Part shown: positions 8,900 to 20,999 of the stretch, in pieces
Position numbering within the stretch: the first letter of the stretch is position 1
Layout of the letters: each line of letters starts with the position of its first letter
Source: Heligmosomoides polygyrus polygyrus
Lineage: Eukaryota; Nematoda; Chromadorea; Rhabditida; Heligmosomidae
Reading direction: 5' to 3'
Assembly (NCBI GenBank): GCA_947396885.1
Contig: OX377202.1
Span: 67,552,643 to 67,616,642, forward strand
DNA length: 64,000 nt
Translations under genes and position numbers: made by a program
The notes under the pieces: generated by a model
The model's input: the letters and a program-made list of their open reading frames with translations, nothing else
Databases searched by the model: none
Told to the model about the DNA's origin: nothing

Positions 8900-11800
8900 T
8901 CGCTGCCAAGACCACTAGTGAATCGACTGAGACAGAGAAGAGCGTCGAAAATACCGTGGCTGATGATCGGGGATAGGTGCGATTTCTATTTTCCGTTTTC
9001 TGAGTTTCTATCGATTTTCTTCAGCTTTTTGTTTTCTGGGAGAATGGACAAAATTTGATATGCAAACAGAAAGTATACATCCAGCTCAGAACCCTCAATG
9101 AAGGGTCTCTAGCGCATATCTGAATGGCGAAAATGAACACCAATGCGAGAATCACTATCCTCCAAATAGTAGAAAAAGAAGACAAAGAACAAAAAACGAA
9201 CATAGAACAGAACCAGCAGTGCAAGCTCGAGTTCCACCTTGATCTAGAGATCAAAACACATTCCGCCCATCCCTGATCAACAGGCTCGGTTTTTTCGACG
9301 CTCTTCTCTGCCGCCATTCATGTAAAGAAGGACCGTATACGACTTCCTCCACTGATCAGAGCTTCGTCCCTTTTGAAGTATTGATCTCTTGCGCGACACT
9401 AGTATGACCGCTGAAATGTAGTCTGGCCCAAGGCTGTACTACATTCATGCTTGAGCTATAGCTGTGCATACATCGCTACACCGCCTGGCTTCTCGCGTAG
9501 TTGATTTTACGAGGCAGAAAGCCCACATTTCAGCAGTTAGAAGTCATTCAAAGCTCACAATGCTGTCCTTCTTGTTTCGTAGATGATGCTAGCGTGAATA
9601 TGATGAACGTTCCTCCATAAGTGGCATGACTCTGTAGCCAAGATTCTACCGCGTTGTACACAGTGCAGAACAAGGATCGGCCGCAGACAGGTCGCAACGA
9701 CCTCCGTTGTTGACTGCTGAGACTGCTGACGACCCTTGAAGTGCTGAGAGAGTGTGTGGATGGCTGTTGTTGGGAGACTCATACCATGTGACGAGACGGT
9801 GAAAGGCGCAGGATGAAGCTGTGTTGCTCACATTTGTGTTTGCTTCTCCTGAGCTGGTTTGTTTGTTAGATTCGCATATGTTTACATATTTGATGTTAGC
9901 TGTTCCTACACTTCATCCAACCACAGGTCTTCATAACGAGTTCAATAGAACGGGAGACCCCTTCTTGGAAGCAGGTAAACGTCAGGAGAGGTTGTCTAAA
10001 AACTTTTAAAATAAGAACGTTGACCAAATCCACACCTAAAAGAATTATAAATATAGAAGGATATCTCAGATTGCTGTCAAGGAGTTTAGGAAGGGACATT
10101 ATGGACCCCTCCCCCTTAGACTTGCATCGTACTGCATAAAAAATGTCATAGTTCCGTCATAGTTCTGCTTAGAAAATGTCATAGTTTTAAAACGTAACGG
10201 TATCAAGATGAATATAGTGATAACTTCGTGAAAAAATCAAAACTTGGTAAAGTTAAAACAAACAAAGGGAGACGAATTCCCAACGGCAACAAAACATGTA
10301 GACCATCATACATGGAACTTTGGTGATCACTCATTTGTTACCTGACTATCCATTCGAAGACATTGCACCGTCTTGCTTATCAGGAAGGGTCCCTGTGGCC
10401 AGAAGCACAAGGGAACCTTCATGAAGTAGCAAGCGATCACAAAGTGGACGATAAAAATGGGAGAAAGAGAAGGAATACAACAGCTGATGGCCGGTCGCAG
10501 TGCCGGCCCCTGACAACTCGTCCGCGTGGGCGGGGTTTCTAGGGAGGCGCGCCCAGTCGAGGTGACTACGGGGTGACTAACGTCCGGACCCGGAAGGCGT
10601 GAATCACTTTAGTAGTGTAGGTTCTCGTGCGTGGTATCTCCATCTTTTTTTCTTCTCACATGTGGTATCACATGTAATAAATCAATCTCCATCTGCTGAA
10701 CCCTTTTGTTTTTAGTTTTTCGCATGGTTATTTTGTAAGTCTCTCCTGTCCTTTTAAAGTGGCTAAGTTAAGGCTTCGCCATTGTTAAACAGTAGGGGAA
10801 ACTTACTTGATCCATGTCTTAAACATAGAATTTCTTTTTTCTCTTTTTCTTAGAACAGCCTAATTGGCGCTGCTCCATGTATTCTCTACCTGGTCAGCGC
10901 CCATTAGGTTGCAACCTCTGCTGAATAATAGAACCAGGCGCAAATCTTTACGTAAAAGTTTCGGGATAGGGGACAGTAAAAAATGCTTAGGACGCGGGCT
11001 CTTCTGCAACATCTGGACAGGACGACGACAGATTAGCTTGCATCTTCAGCCTGGTTCGCAGTCGATTCACGAAGCTCATCTTCCTGGATGGACGCGCAGA
11101 TCAGCCTGCTCAGGCAAACGATCACTAGCACCCGAACAGAAAAGCAAGGCTAGCCTCATGGTTGTACGGCTAGTCGAGATGACGTTACAGAACAGTCGTT
11201 GCTATCCTGTAGAGGCCTTCGCCGGATAGATGACTACTGTTGCTAGTGTGTTGCAAGCTGCAAGGTGGCCCGCGCAGCAGAACAGCACCACCTAGCGTGG
11301 CCACTCTGCAATAGAACCGCACCAGCAGGGGCAATTAGCTGGCTGCTTTCGAACCCCCTACGCTCGTGTAGCCCCTAAAATGGTCTAGGCGCCACACGAG
11401 CGGATGGGGTTCGAACGCTCGCCACCGCCCCTATCCAGCCCTTAGCATGCCGGTGAACAATTGTAAAATATCAAAAATTTATTTCCTTAAAAAACGTACA
11501 ATGTGATACGATACGACAAGAAATAAACGCATTACGATAATACGATAAAGAAGCGCATCGCATAAAATGTACATACACATACACAACACAACACAAATAA
11601 CACTTCACAAGATGCATGAAAAGGATATGATATGCGGGATCTTCAGATGAATGGTATAGTATAGATATAGATATATGTGTATCAAATAATATATATGTAT
11701 ATATATTCTAAAGGTGCAGCTCCAAGAGGGGTCCACTTTAGGCCGTCTTATGGACAGATTAAATCAAATTAAATAAACTAAACTAAATCTAAACACATAA

Positions 11801-13980
11801 ATCGGAAATCATTTCATTTCATATAATTAATTAATTCCTCAATCTCTCTAGAACTAAGAGTCTAAAAGCCAGCTATCAGAAGTGTCTAATAGCCGGCATA
11901 CGAAACTTTACCAAACTTAAAACTTAAACTTTGGAGACACAAATATTCCCACCTTCCCCACACAAAATTTTTTTAGCCACCCCTCACCCCAAATGCCAAA
12001 TGGGTGGACCCCCTTGGGGGTTGCACCTAGCACCTAAAATAGAAATCGACACTTTAGAAAAATGAGAACACATGGAATAGATCGTTAAATTTGTTAACCG
12101 TGAAAAATGCACCCCTGGGTACCGGATAAGATAAGGAGTAGAGTAAATAGTGGAGTTGGAGTGTGAGAATCTGCATCGAGCACCAGAGGAGAAGTGAGCA
12201 CCGACAGTGAGATGGAGGAGTATGAGCGGAATGTAATAATAAGGTACAGTGTAGAGAAGAAAGACTTATAAAAGAGAACACCTAAGTGAAGCAAGTGATA
12301 GCAAAATGATCAATAAAGTGAAAACAAGGAACAAGGCCAAAAAGGAGTGATGACAAGAAAGAAATGGAAATGGGGGAAGGGGAGGTGTGCGTTAAAGTAT
12401 TGAAAATCATTCGATCAAGTTTTTAACTTCGATTTTAATCGTGGATGGCGAATGAGAGAGAATTAACGAAAACGGTTCTGTCTTTTAGGATGGAAAGGAA
12501 TGGTGGAACGACAAGGTGGAACGAAAACAAACGGAAGGTATATCGATACCACTGCGTAACCAAATCGGGAAACTGGCCAAGGAACGAGGACCCACCAGAA
12601 GGAAACGTTCACCCACCAGTGAGATCAATAAAAAATCGGCATTCTAGAAGAAGTCTAATAAAATATTCGGTTCTAAAGTGCTCTTGCCTCCATGATGTTT
12701 TGTAACAAAGTTTTGTGCCTCTCACAAAAAAGTTCCCGAGAAGAAGACTCCGAAAAAGCGAAGAGCAATTTGGCTTTGACGCACCCCTTATTTAATAGAA
12801 AACCAAGTGCGAAAATGATGACAATGACAACATTTTAGGAGTAGGCAACGTGACAGTATGGAAACGCACACAATAACACTATAAACAAGAGACAAAATCA
12901 AGTAAATTCTAGACAGAAAATGGGGCTAGGAAACCGAAACGAAATAAACGAAACGAGTTGAGGTGCCGCTCGGAACTGAAGAGACCGGAGGAGGTCCTGG
13001 TGGCCACAGCGCAGCCGCTCTCAGTTACTCTTCCCTCTTCGCAGTGTCGTCGTCTTCTTCGTCGTCGTCTTGGGGCGTGCGCTGGCTCGTACTCGGCTGG
13101 CTGCCAGTGCGGATGATTTTTACTTTCTAAAAATAAATAATGACAGGAATGTGGCAGAGAGTTTTCTTTGTTTCCATACAGGCACCATGGTGAAGGGGGT
13201 ACCCACCGGTGCGGGGACTAGGCGCCCGTTCGCGTCGAGAACGTATTTGCGGATGTCGTTCCTAAAAAAGGATATAACGTAGATGGAGACGATTATTTTC
13301 TTGGAGTGCAGAAGAGAAGAAAATTGGCAAGGAAGTACAGTGCTCTCTGAAGAGCACCTCTGACGTGAACCGTCCAGCGAGCTCTCACCTTTTTCCGCTC
13401 CTCGAACTCGGCCTCCCTTTCTTCGTCGGTGTCGCCCAGCGAAAGCCAGAACCTCAATTCCAAATTTGAAGGAGAGACTTGAACAATAATATTTTTTATA
13501 TTAAGATTAACACGTACGGAGTGGGATTTCTCCTTAAGGCGGTCACTGACACTGGGCAGGAGAGCTCTCGCATGCCAAGACGAAGTCCGTCGAGACAAAC
13601 TCCTAGAAGAGGGTGGACATTAAAACTATTAATATTAAAACTATGTTTTAGAGCACATTATGGAAGGGGAAGAGCAACTAGACTGAGCACTACCTATCAC
13701 TACCTATCAGTTGTTCCACTAATTCTTCCGGGAAATCGCGGAGGTCCGGACGCCTGGCGAAGGAGTCAGAGATGCGCACCGCGTAGCGCTTTACCAATGT
13801 AGGAGGTTCGCAAGCCTAGAAAAGTAACTTCAAAAAGAGGGGACAGGCAACAGCGTTGGCCACCTACCTAACCTAATATACCCCACACTATTAACCTCCT
13901 TTAGGTATACGGAGAAAAAATCAGTGCATTTGGTTACGTGATCATCAGGTTTTCCTCTCTTTGGCCGGATCCACTTCTCC
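8900..13980. other. Intergenic, no gene recognised
   Basis: About 5 kb without a supportable gene. It holds a purine-rich and AT-rich region (11.4-12.4 kb), a short TTAACG-type relic at 12083-12118 followed by CACCCCTGG, and one hairpin (listed separately). Open frames here are short and show no recognisable motif or clean splice pattern. Confidence 0.5.
11349..11415. repeat. Imperfect inverted repeat (hairpin)
   Basis: TTCGAACCCCCTACGCTCGTGT at the left pairs, with a few mismatches, with ACACGAGCGGATGGGGTTCG at the right. The spacer is about 22 bases. The arms contain TTCGAACCCC, which resembles a tRNA T-arm, but no full tRNA can be folded from it. Confidence 0.55.
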
Positions 13981-13986
13981 ATTTTC

Positions 13987-14490
13987 TTATTTATGTCGAC
14001 ACTCTGCAAGCTCCGTTTCAGCAAGCAAAGTAGTATTTGTAAGAAGAGTCGCTGGAAGCAATTGCAGCACACCGACCTTGAAAATTGCGTTGCTGAGGTC
14101 GGGTCATAGTACTGCCAACTGCGGTATTCGCCACAACTGTGCGAGATTTTCGAACGTAAGGCACGTCTCTTCAGGCAGCTTAGCCTCTGGCGATTTCTTC
14201 ACAACAGATGAGACTGCCTCAGCAAGTTGCTTCTGAAGCTAAGTGAGCCGCACCATGCATGAATCGACCTGACCAACAGGAAATTTTAGTTTGGGGTTTA
14301 GCTAAAGAAGTAGAGACATTAGGACCGCCGCCGTAAGACCAACTATCATGTTGGACTGGTCTGCGATGACGTTCATCAGCTGTCTGACGATGAGGTCGGA
14401 TGACTGTTGAACGTTCGACAGCGTTTGCTCAATCCTCTTCCCTTTTTCAACATCGGGCCTTACGTACCCCATTTTGCAAGAGATGAACGT
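13987..14490 (-). pseudogene. Candidate exons, unrecognised gene
   Basis: Two stretches look protein-coding. The first (14490-14302) follows an acceptor CATTTAG and reads TFISCKMGYVRPDVEK... to a hydrophobic end GLTAAVLMSLLL and TAG. The second (14238-13987) follows CACTTAG, reads LQKQLAEAVSSVVKK...WRIPQLAVL, meets one TGA at 14106-14104, and continues in the same frame through DLSNAIFKVGVLQLL to a TAA. No good donor joins them, so they may be a broken gene or a transposon protein. I do not recognise the family. Confidence 0.3.
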
Positions 14491-15081
14491 CTAAATGATA
14501 AGATTTTGATTTCTATCCCAGGTTTTCTCCTTCCCAAACAGAAATGGAAAACCAACGTGGTAATCTGCGAGAATATCGTGCTGGCAGACGGCGAGTCCGA
14601 GCTTTCCCAGGGGCAATTTGTCCTTCGTCATCAGTAGACTCTTCGTTTTTTCAGCGACTCCTGCGCTGGTTGAACGTAGGACGCCAGAAGGATGTGGTCT
14701 CGGTGAATGGGAGGACTGCGGGGAGGAAGATGGCCTCTTAGTGCTCGTTCTCAATGAGCTTCATGGCGACCGAGGTGTCCCCGCTCGAGATCGTGAATCT
14801 GAGGAGGTCATACTCATTGGTTCGAGCGGGTCAAGGAACAAAGAAAGCACGCACCGATCTCCAAACCTGGAGGCTCGCCATAACGAGAGCGCTTACTATA
14901 CGGCTCCGTCCCCGCACGGGTCTCGGTACGTTCTTGGCAGCACCTCTGAGAACGGAACACTCGGTGTCAAGTTAAAATTTTGAACTTAGTGACAAGTTAA
15001 ACTAGCTTCTTTCGTCAAAAATCTTGACCTTTCCTTCCCATAAAATTTATTATATTGCAAGGCATAAAATTTAATTCTCTA

Positions 15082-15285
15082 CTACAAGAAACGCACTTTC
15101 CTAGCCGGCGTTGGAGTAATGGGAGCGCCGAGTGATGACTGCAACAGTGATGACTGCGATGACTGCGATAGTAATGACTCCGATGACTGCGATAGTAATG
15201 GCTGCGACGGCTGCGAGTTATCCTCGTCATCGAACAAGTCAAAGTTGTCCACATCCGGATATCTTACCTGATATTGATTTTGAGT
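15082..15285 (-). CDS. Candidate 3'-terminal exon, acidic Ser-rich
   Basis: After a possible acceptor ATATCAG the frame reads RYPDVDNFDLFDDEDNSQPS, then imperfect LLSQSS repeats coded by 18-24-base tandem units, and ends PARKVRFL with TAG at 15084-15082. An AATAAA lies on the same strand at 15051-15046, which fits a gene end. The segment looks disordered and acidic. The family is not recognised. Exons upstream of it are not securely linked. Confidence 0.35.
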   Translation of the reverse strand, partial: TQNQYQVRYPDVDNFDLFDDEDNSQPSQPLLSQSSESLLSQSSQSSLLQSSLGAPITPTPARKVRFL

Positions 15286-15957
15286 CAGAGTTGGTAAGCA
15301 TAGCAAGTGCACATAACGGAACATAAGGGAGTTAAAGTGAAGGTTACCCGGCAGTATTCGGTATCTCGGCGGGACCCGGTATCGCTCATCAACAGCTCTT
15401 CGTGCTCAGGGTCTCCTGGCTGATGGCTCCAACTAGGCACAGAACTTGGTGCTTCGGTCCTCGCTGTCCTCGTTTCGGCCCTCCTCGTAGCGCTCCTCGG
15501 CAGTCTGGTGCCGTTCCTTTTGGGGCGTAAATATAACACCATCCTTTAGCAAGAAGCCAAAAAGTCCTTTTCCTAAAAAAAACAATCATTTTCCTAATCG
15601 CACGTTAAACTGCAAAAGACCATATATGTACCGACTCTACAAGAAACGAACAGAACGTTCCGTTCTGCTATTGTTCTCGTGGGGGAGGTATATTTGGAAC
15701 AAAAAACCTCATCTCGCAGCGACGAGGGCTGCCGAACTATTGGGAACCAACCTTTACTCAAAATCTTTACTCATACTCATCAGATCCACATCAGATCTGA
15801 GACACAAATAAATGGTCGCCAGAATTCACAGTCACAGCAGCAGAAGAGATGTCAAAAGCTGGTCTGAGAGCAACTTTTTTACCGACAACCCGCTTAAAAA
15901 GCGATTTTGTGATTGAATTACACTAAGCGTGTTCACGCAACGTTCCCTACAGCTTAC

Positions 15958-16098
15958 GTCCCGGGATATCGTCTCAGCCAATCTTAGGAATGGGTCTTCC
16001 AACAGGAACTCATCCAGCAATACTGAGCAAGTATTCCCAGTTTCTTCGTATATGAATATGATGACATCTCCGAATATTGTTTCGTTGCCGAATATGAG
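15958..16098 (-). CDS. Candidate internal exon, phase 0-0
   Basis: A 141-base open segment lies between an acceptor GCGTGCAG and a donor GAC|GTAAGC. It encodes 47 residues beginning LIFGNETIFGDVIIFIYEE and ending LRLAETISRD. The alternating hydrophobic pattern suggests beta strands. The sequence looks conserved rather than random, but I cannot name it. It may belong with the OB-fold-like segment just upstream on this strand. Confidence 0.4.
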
Positions 16099-16329
16099 CT
16101 GCACGCAGGACTGTGCAGAATCAGTGTTCCTCCTCCGACGATATTTAGTCGAACAATATGCTTCGAGGTGAGAGCCGTGGTCTCTAACGAGGCGAGAGCT
16201 GAAGGACGCAAAGTTGTCCTAGAGCAGTGGTCCAGCAACATGCCGCGTAACGCGTATGTACCTCAACGAGCAGCCTCCTCCTCCTCTATAGAAGCGACGA
16301 AGGAACAACTGATCTGAGCTGTCAAGCGA

Positions 16330-16475
16330 AGAGAAATCAACAGAAGAGCCAACAGGAAAATATCACCGCGCGTTAAGTTTTTTGGAGCACGGGAACCTGC
16401 GGAAAACATGCATATTGAACGGGTTCCATCATCAAAGAGAAAGTACGACAAGTAGCGAACCTTTTTCTCCCTCCG
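16330..16475 (-). CDS. Candidate exon, OB-fold-like segment
   Basis: One frame reads RREKKVRYLSYFLFDDGTRS then ICMFSAGSRAPKNLTRGDIF. The spacing of DGT...C.FS......L..GDI resembles the first OB fold of POT1-type telomeric single-strand DNA-binding proteins as remembered. A second frame just upstream (HALHREAAKTGHRDLMALSDL) also looks coding. Donor and acceptor sites are unclear, and the frame would need splicing or repair. The POT1 idea is weak inference. Confidence 0.22.
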
Positions 16476-17891
16476 CCCACTAGGTCACTTAGCGCCATTA
16501 AATCGCGGTGTCCAGTTTTCGCGGCTTCTCGATGTAGTGCGTGAACGATGCTCTTTTTCAATACGAAACTGAAATGTACCCATGACTACGCAATGTCCAA
16601 GGATCCCATTGAGCTACCTACAACACTACTTTTTCACAGTCATCTCTTCGTTGTCCCCTGGGCCACCCGCAGCTGGAGCCTTCGATGTATCGACTCAAAA
16701 CCACTCGTAGTCCACTGGTAGGAAGACATGTCTTCGAGGATGGAGTGGTCAATTAAACACTGAATTGCATCCTTTCGTTACCGAGACACTTGACAAATCT
16801 GGGGCCGTATGACAACGTACTTACGTGCACTTTCAGTGTAAACAAAGTCTCCGAAATTTATCTCCAGATGAATTTCATCCCTTGTGCGATGCGCCGTAAG
16901 TCCTCCAAGTCACGAGCGGCTAGACTGGTCGATGCTTGCAGTAGGCGTACTACGATCCAGCACGCTAGGATTTCGACACTGGCATACGTTTTGGCACAAA
17001 GGTCCATCGCTCCTGCGAGCGGGAAAACTATGACCGAGATCTGAGGGGAGCACACTACACAATCGCAGATGGAACGCATGATTCGAAATAAATATTACCG
17101 CATCTTTTTCAGCTCCCGTGCATGTCCTAAGATCATCGATGCCCAGAACAAACTTTGAAGCGTGCGTGTGATTAACGCATCTTTCCAGCGCTTTCGACAT
17201 CCTTTTCGCATTTTCTACGGCAACCCTCAAAGGAGCGATTGTGCTCCTGCTATATAGCATTTCTGAAAACAGTTAACAGAATGGTCCTAGTTAGAGGACT
17301 TAATTAATTAAGGTTTCTTAATCATATTATGATGCCCCACCTCTTAAAATATCGCACGTTATGCGTTCCGAAATAACACGTAGTGCATCAGGCCTGCACC
17401 TCTCCATCGTAAAAAGGGTCATCATCTGAGTAGGTCCTAAGACGCAGAATTTAGAAGATCTGAAGACAGATTTCAAAGCACTCAGCTCAATCCACTCCAC
17501 CTAGTAGGCCGTGTTCCTTTAGCAGAGCTTCTCTCATAATCGAGTCCGCTGTTCGCCTGCCTAACCGTTTAAAACCTGCAGAGGTGACATCCTTGCACTG
17601 CTTGCCAACGCGGGCTATTGAACAGCAGCTTTATGGCCTAAGGGGGCCTCACGCTGAGGGATTCTGAAGTTAGATGAGGAGCCGGAAGCAGGAGATATTA
17701 TACTCAACTGAAAATCCATTATAGCGTTGGTGATGACCGGGTAGCAGCACCAAGTTCGTCGTAGACCATCTTCTACTGGCAGACCCGCTTCAAAAAGAGT
17801 GACAAGCTCTACGTGTAAAATAAACAGCAGCTATGAGAGTGTTTTCGGCCTTGTTTTTCAAGGTGAAGGGAAGTGCTTCCAGTCGCATATA

Positions 17892-19491
17892 CACTGCGAC
17901 CAGAAAGTATAGGGACACTTAAAAATTGTAGTTTTCGTACGCTAGTCGATATCAATCGACCTGAACTTTTTACTGTAAAATTCGTTACGGCAAAGAAGTT
18001 CGAAGCAAAAGATTTTAGGAAAATCGGTTTGATGTGAGCTAAATAAGAAAATAAAATATGGAGACACACCATTTTCAATTGACCAGAAAGTATAGGGACA
18101 CTAGTAAAAAACAACTTCATTGTCAAGATAAAAAACAGTCGTTGATAGCTAGTACTCAATTGGTCCTCCGCGGTTCATTGCAACATCTACAAGTCGGGCT
18201 GGCATCGAAGCAGCATGATTTCGAAGTGTTTGTAGAGGAAGTTCATCCCAAGCGCGTAGAATTGCTGATCGAAGTCCTTGCAGAGAAGAATATGTCTGGT
18301 TATGCTCGTAAATCTTCCTTACAAGGTGTCCCCAGATATTTTCCATTGGGTTCATATCGGGAGAACATGCAGGCCAGTCGAGAACTTCAACAGAATTTCT
18401 TCTGAGGAAGCCTTTTGTGGATCTGCTGGCATGCGGCGGTGCATTGTCCTGTTGAAAAACCCATCCCTGACCAGCATTCTGTTGAAGGAATGGGAGCAGA
18501 TGGGTTTCCAACAGTTGCTGGTATTCATCTGCGTCCATCCTTGCTGACGTGAAGGCAAGAGGGAGCTTTCCTTCTGCGTGGAATGCCGCCCACACCATAA
18601 CTGTGCCGCCTCCAAAATTCCTTCTTGGGAAATACTCCTTCTCCTTGCGTAAGTCATGCCAGTAGAATCGGTTCCCATCTGGACAATCGAGGTTAAAGCG
18701 CTTTTCGTCTGAGAAGATCACCTGAACTATGAAATGTTAAAATACCTAGCGTCAGAACTGACAACGCAAAAAATCTGCCTTAGTCCAATGACGTTGTTTG
18801 TTCCTAGAGACGAACTCGAGCCTGTTCCTCTTGTGCGTTTCTGTCAAACGTGGAGCAGAACGGAGCTGGGTATATACAACATTCCCATTGCGTTTTAAGC
18901 AGCACCGAATCGTTTCTTTCGAGACTTTCTTACTCAAACTCTTGCGCACTTCCTCCAAACTGATTGATTTATTGGAAACTATTCGCACGATTTGCCTCTC
19001 GTCTCGAGTCGAAAGAAGCCTGGGACGTCCTGAAGACTTCCTCGAGTGATATAGATCAGGACTGCGTAGAAATTTGCTAATAACGTTCTTTGATCGTCCC
19101 AGTTGAGTCGAAATTTGGCGTATGCTGAGTCCTGCATCTCTGAGGGCCTTGATTTGAGCTTGTTTCTCTATTGATAGCATCGATCCGCGACCCATCCTTA
19201 CAATGAGCAAATTATGAGGCAGTATATTGCATAGCAAAATAGTTTTCAACAACGTACCTTTCTCCGCGCACCTTATTTGGTGGTGTCCCTATACTTTCTG
19301 GTCACTCAAAAACAGGGTCCCGTCACGTGATCCTTTCCCGTTCCTTGCCACCTCGGGGGATTTTGCCCATTTCTTTCGTATATATGCTTTTGCCGTGTGG
19401 AATTCCATAGTATAATTTTTAGATCAATTCCTGCGGGTAGCTAGCAGAATTACGCAATTTGCTGGTGTCCCTATACTTTCCGGTCGCAGTG
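17892..19491 (-). mobile_element. Tc1-type DNA transposon with IR/DR ends
   Basis: The outer inverted ends read CACTGCGACCAGAAAGTATA (left) and the inverse of CACTGCGACCGGAAAGTATA (right), flanked by TA on each side. Inner copies of ACCAGAAAGTATAGGGACAC lie at about 18082-18104 and, inverted, at 19284-19306. This doubled-repeat layout is known from Tc3 and Sleeping Beauty-type elements. The 1600-bp element encloses one intact transposase gene on the minus strand, so it appears young and possibly autonomous. Confidence 0.88.
18149..19195 (-). CDS. Tc1-type DD34E transposase
   Basis: The enzyme cuts and pastes the element at TA sites. The start used is MGRGSMLSIEKQ at 19195. A helix-turn-helix (SIRQISTQLGRSKNVISKFL) and a GRPRLL hook lie in the N-terminal half. 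The catalytic triad is Asp in FSDEKRF, Asp in QQDNAPPH and Glu in NPMENIWGHL, with 34 residues between the last two. The reading frame needs a short intron: donor CGTT|GTCAGT at 18762 and acceptor TCATAG before 18726, which gives FLRFQVIFSDEKRF. That makes about 336 residues, normal for Tc1. The 36-base intron is short, so the exact splice needs RNA evidence. No premature stops occur outside it. Confidence 0.85.
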
Positions 19492-19591
19492 TATATGGGC
19501 CAAGCTTCTGACCTAGAAAAATTCAATGATTTCCAAGCCGGTCCCTTTATCAAACAATCCCTACCGACCTTGAGAATTTCTTGAATCTTAC

Positions 19592-19726
19592 ACCATCAAA
19601 ATTTAGCATCAGCTGAACGTTCAGTTTTCGATCAAAAAAATTCGCTGTAATCTCCATGGATTCTCTATACAAAGGATAATCCGTCACTTCAGCCCTTTTC
19701 GCTGCATTTCCTGCCTGATTTCCTGT
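19592..19726 (-). CDS. Candidate exon, weakly COMM-domain-like
   Basis: A 135-base phase 0-0 segment lies between the acceptor TTTTGCAG and the donor GGT|GTAAGA. It encodes TGNQAGNAAKRAEVTDYPLY followed by RESMEITANFFDRKLNVQLM and LNFDG. The strand-like pattern ending in L.L.FDG resembles COMM-domain proteins, but the match is weak. The Tc1 element lies about 100 bases downstream on this strand, inside what would be the next intron. No linked exon could be proven. Confidence 0.35.
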
Positions 19727-20555
19727 CTGCAAAACATAAAGACGTAATATTATGAAGAGAAGTATTGAAACCAAAACTAAATATATGATACCTGCCTGGT
19801 AAGGCCTACCTACCCTGTGTAATGATTCGTGCACGGCTATTAAGGCACCGATATTTTCTTTCTATATCGTTTTTAACTGCGGAGCTGGCTTGGCTAGTCA
19901 CAAGTTTTAACAAAATACCTCAACTCCAACATAGCTCCAAATATTTCTCAGAAACTCCTTCGCTCGAACCTTGTACCCTTTTATAACAATGTCCATTTGG
20001 GGCACCTCCATCACGCATTATCGTAGAAGGCGAATTTCACGTCAAGCAAAAAATCTGTCAGGTAATAGTGAAATACTCTCAATTATTCCGTAAAGAAAGA
20101 ACATGGAGATCCACTCTAGTACTTAAAGTTACTCGTGTTAAACCACTTTAACCAGTCCTATCAGCAAGTTCAGCTCGGCTCAGCTCTTTCCAGAGCTACC
20201 CCTCTACAACGGGTGGTTGATTTCAGCAAAAGTTCTGATCGGCACAGCTCATGATAATGAGCAAGTTCAGCTCAGCTCTTTCTAGAGCAACAAAAACAAA
20301 AACAACTAACTATACAAAATTATAAAAAAATGATACAAATAAGCCGAACGACACGACGAAACGAATATCACATGGCAAAATCACGGCACGGCAACGAATT
20401 CACGAATACGGTTCCTCAGCCAAAATTGTCAATCAAATACCATGATGCGCCATTCTCATGGGGCGCGTTGTTTTCGGACGACGTTACCCACCCTCTGCGA
20501 ACCTGCATTTGCACAGCAGGGTTACCCTCGTCCGAAAATAACGCAATCGCAGGCT

Positions 20556-20995
20556 CCGGCTGAAGCGGCACATCTCCTCCTCCCTTCTTCACATGGATTC
20601 TCCCCTTGCGTCCATCACCTCTCCTCCATGAACCGCCCCCTCCCCCACCCACAGGCTACGATTGAAACGACAATCTCCTCCTGCAGATGGATTCTCTCCT
20701 CGCCTCCATCAGATGCGACATCCACCTCCTCGAACTCTCTCTCTCCCCCCCCCCACCCGCACGCTCCGGCTGAAACGGCACATCTCCTCCTCCACATGGA
20801 TTGCACCTCCATATGGATTGCATTCTCTACTCGCCTCCATCACATCTCCTCGAACCCTCCCCCCCCCCCCCCCCCCCCAACCGCAGGCTTTGGCTGAAAC
20901 GGCTCATCACTTTCTCCACATGGATTGCATTCTCTCCTCGCCTCCATCACATCGCCTCGAACCCCCTTCCCCATCCTCCCGCAGCCTGCGCCTGA
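20556..20995 (+). repeat. Degenerate minisatellite, about 115-bp unit
   Basis: About four units share GGCTGAAACGGCACATCTCC, a CACATGGATT motif, TTCTCTCCTCGCCTCCATCA and a C-rich run (pure C near 20862-20878). Open frames through it on both strands are low-complexity and are not taken as genes. Confidence 0.75.
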
Positions 20996-20999
20996 AAAT

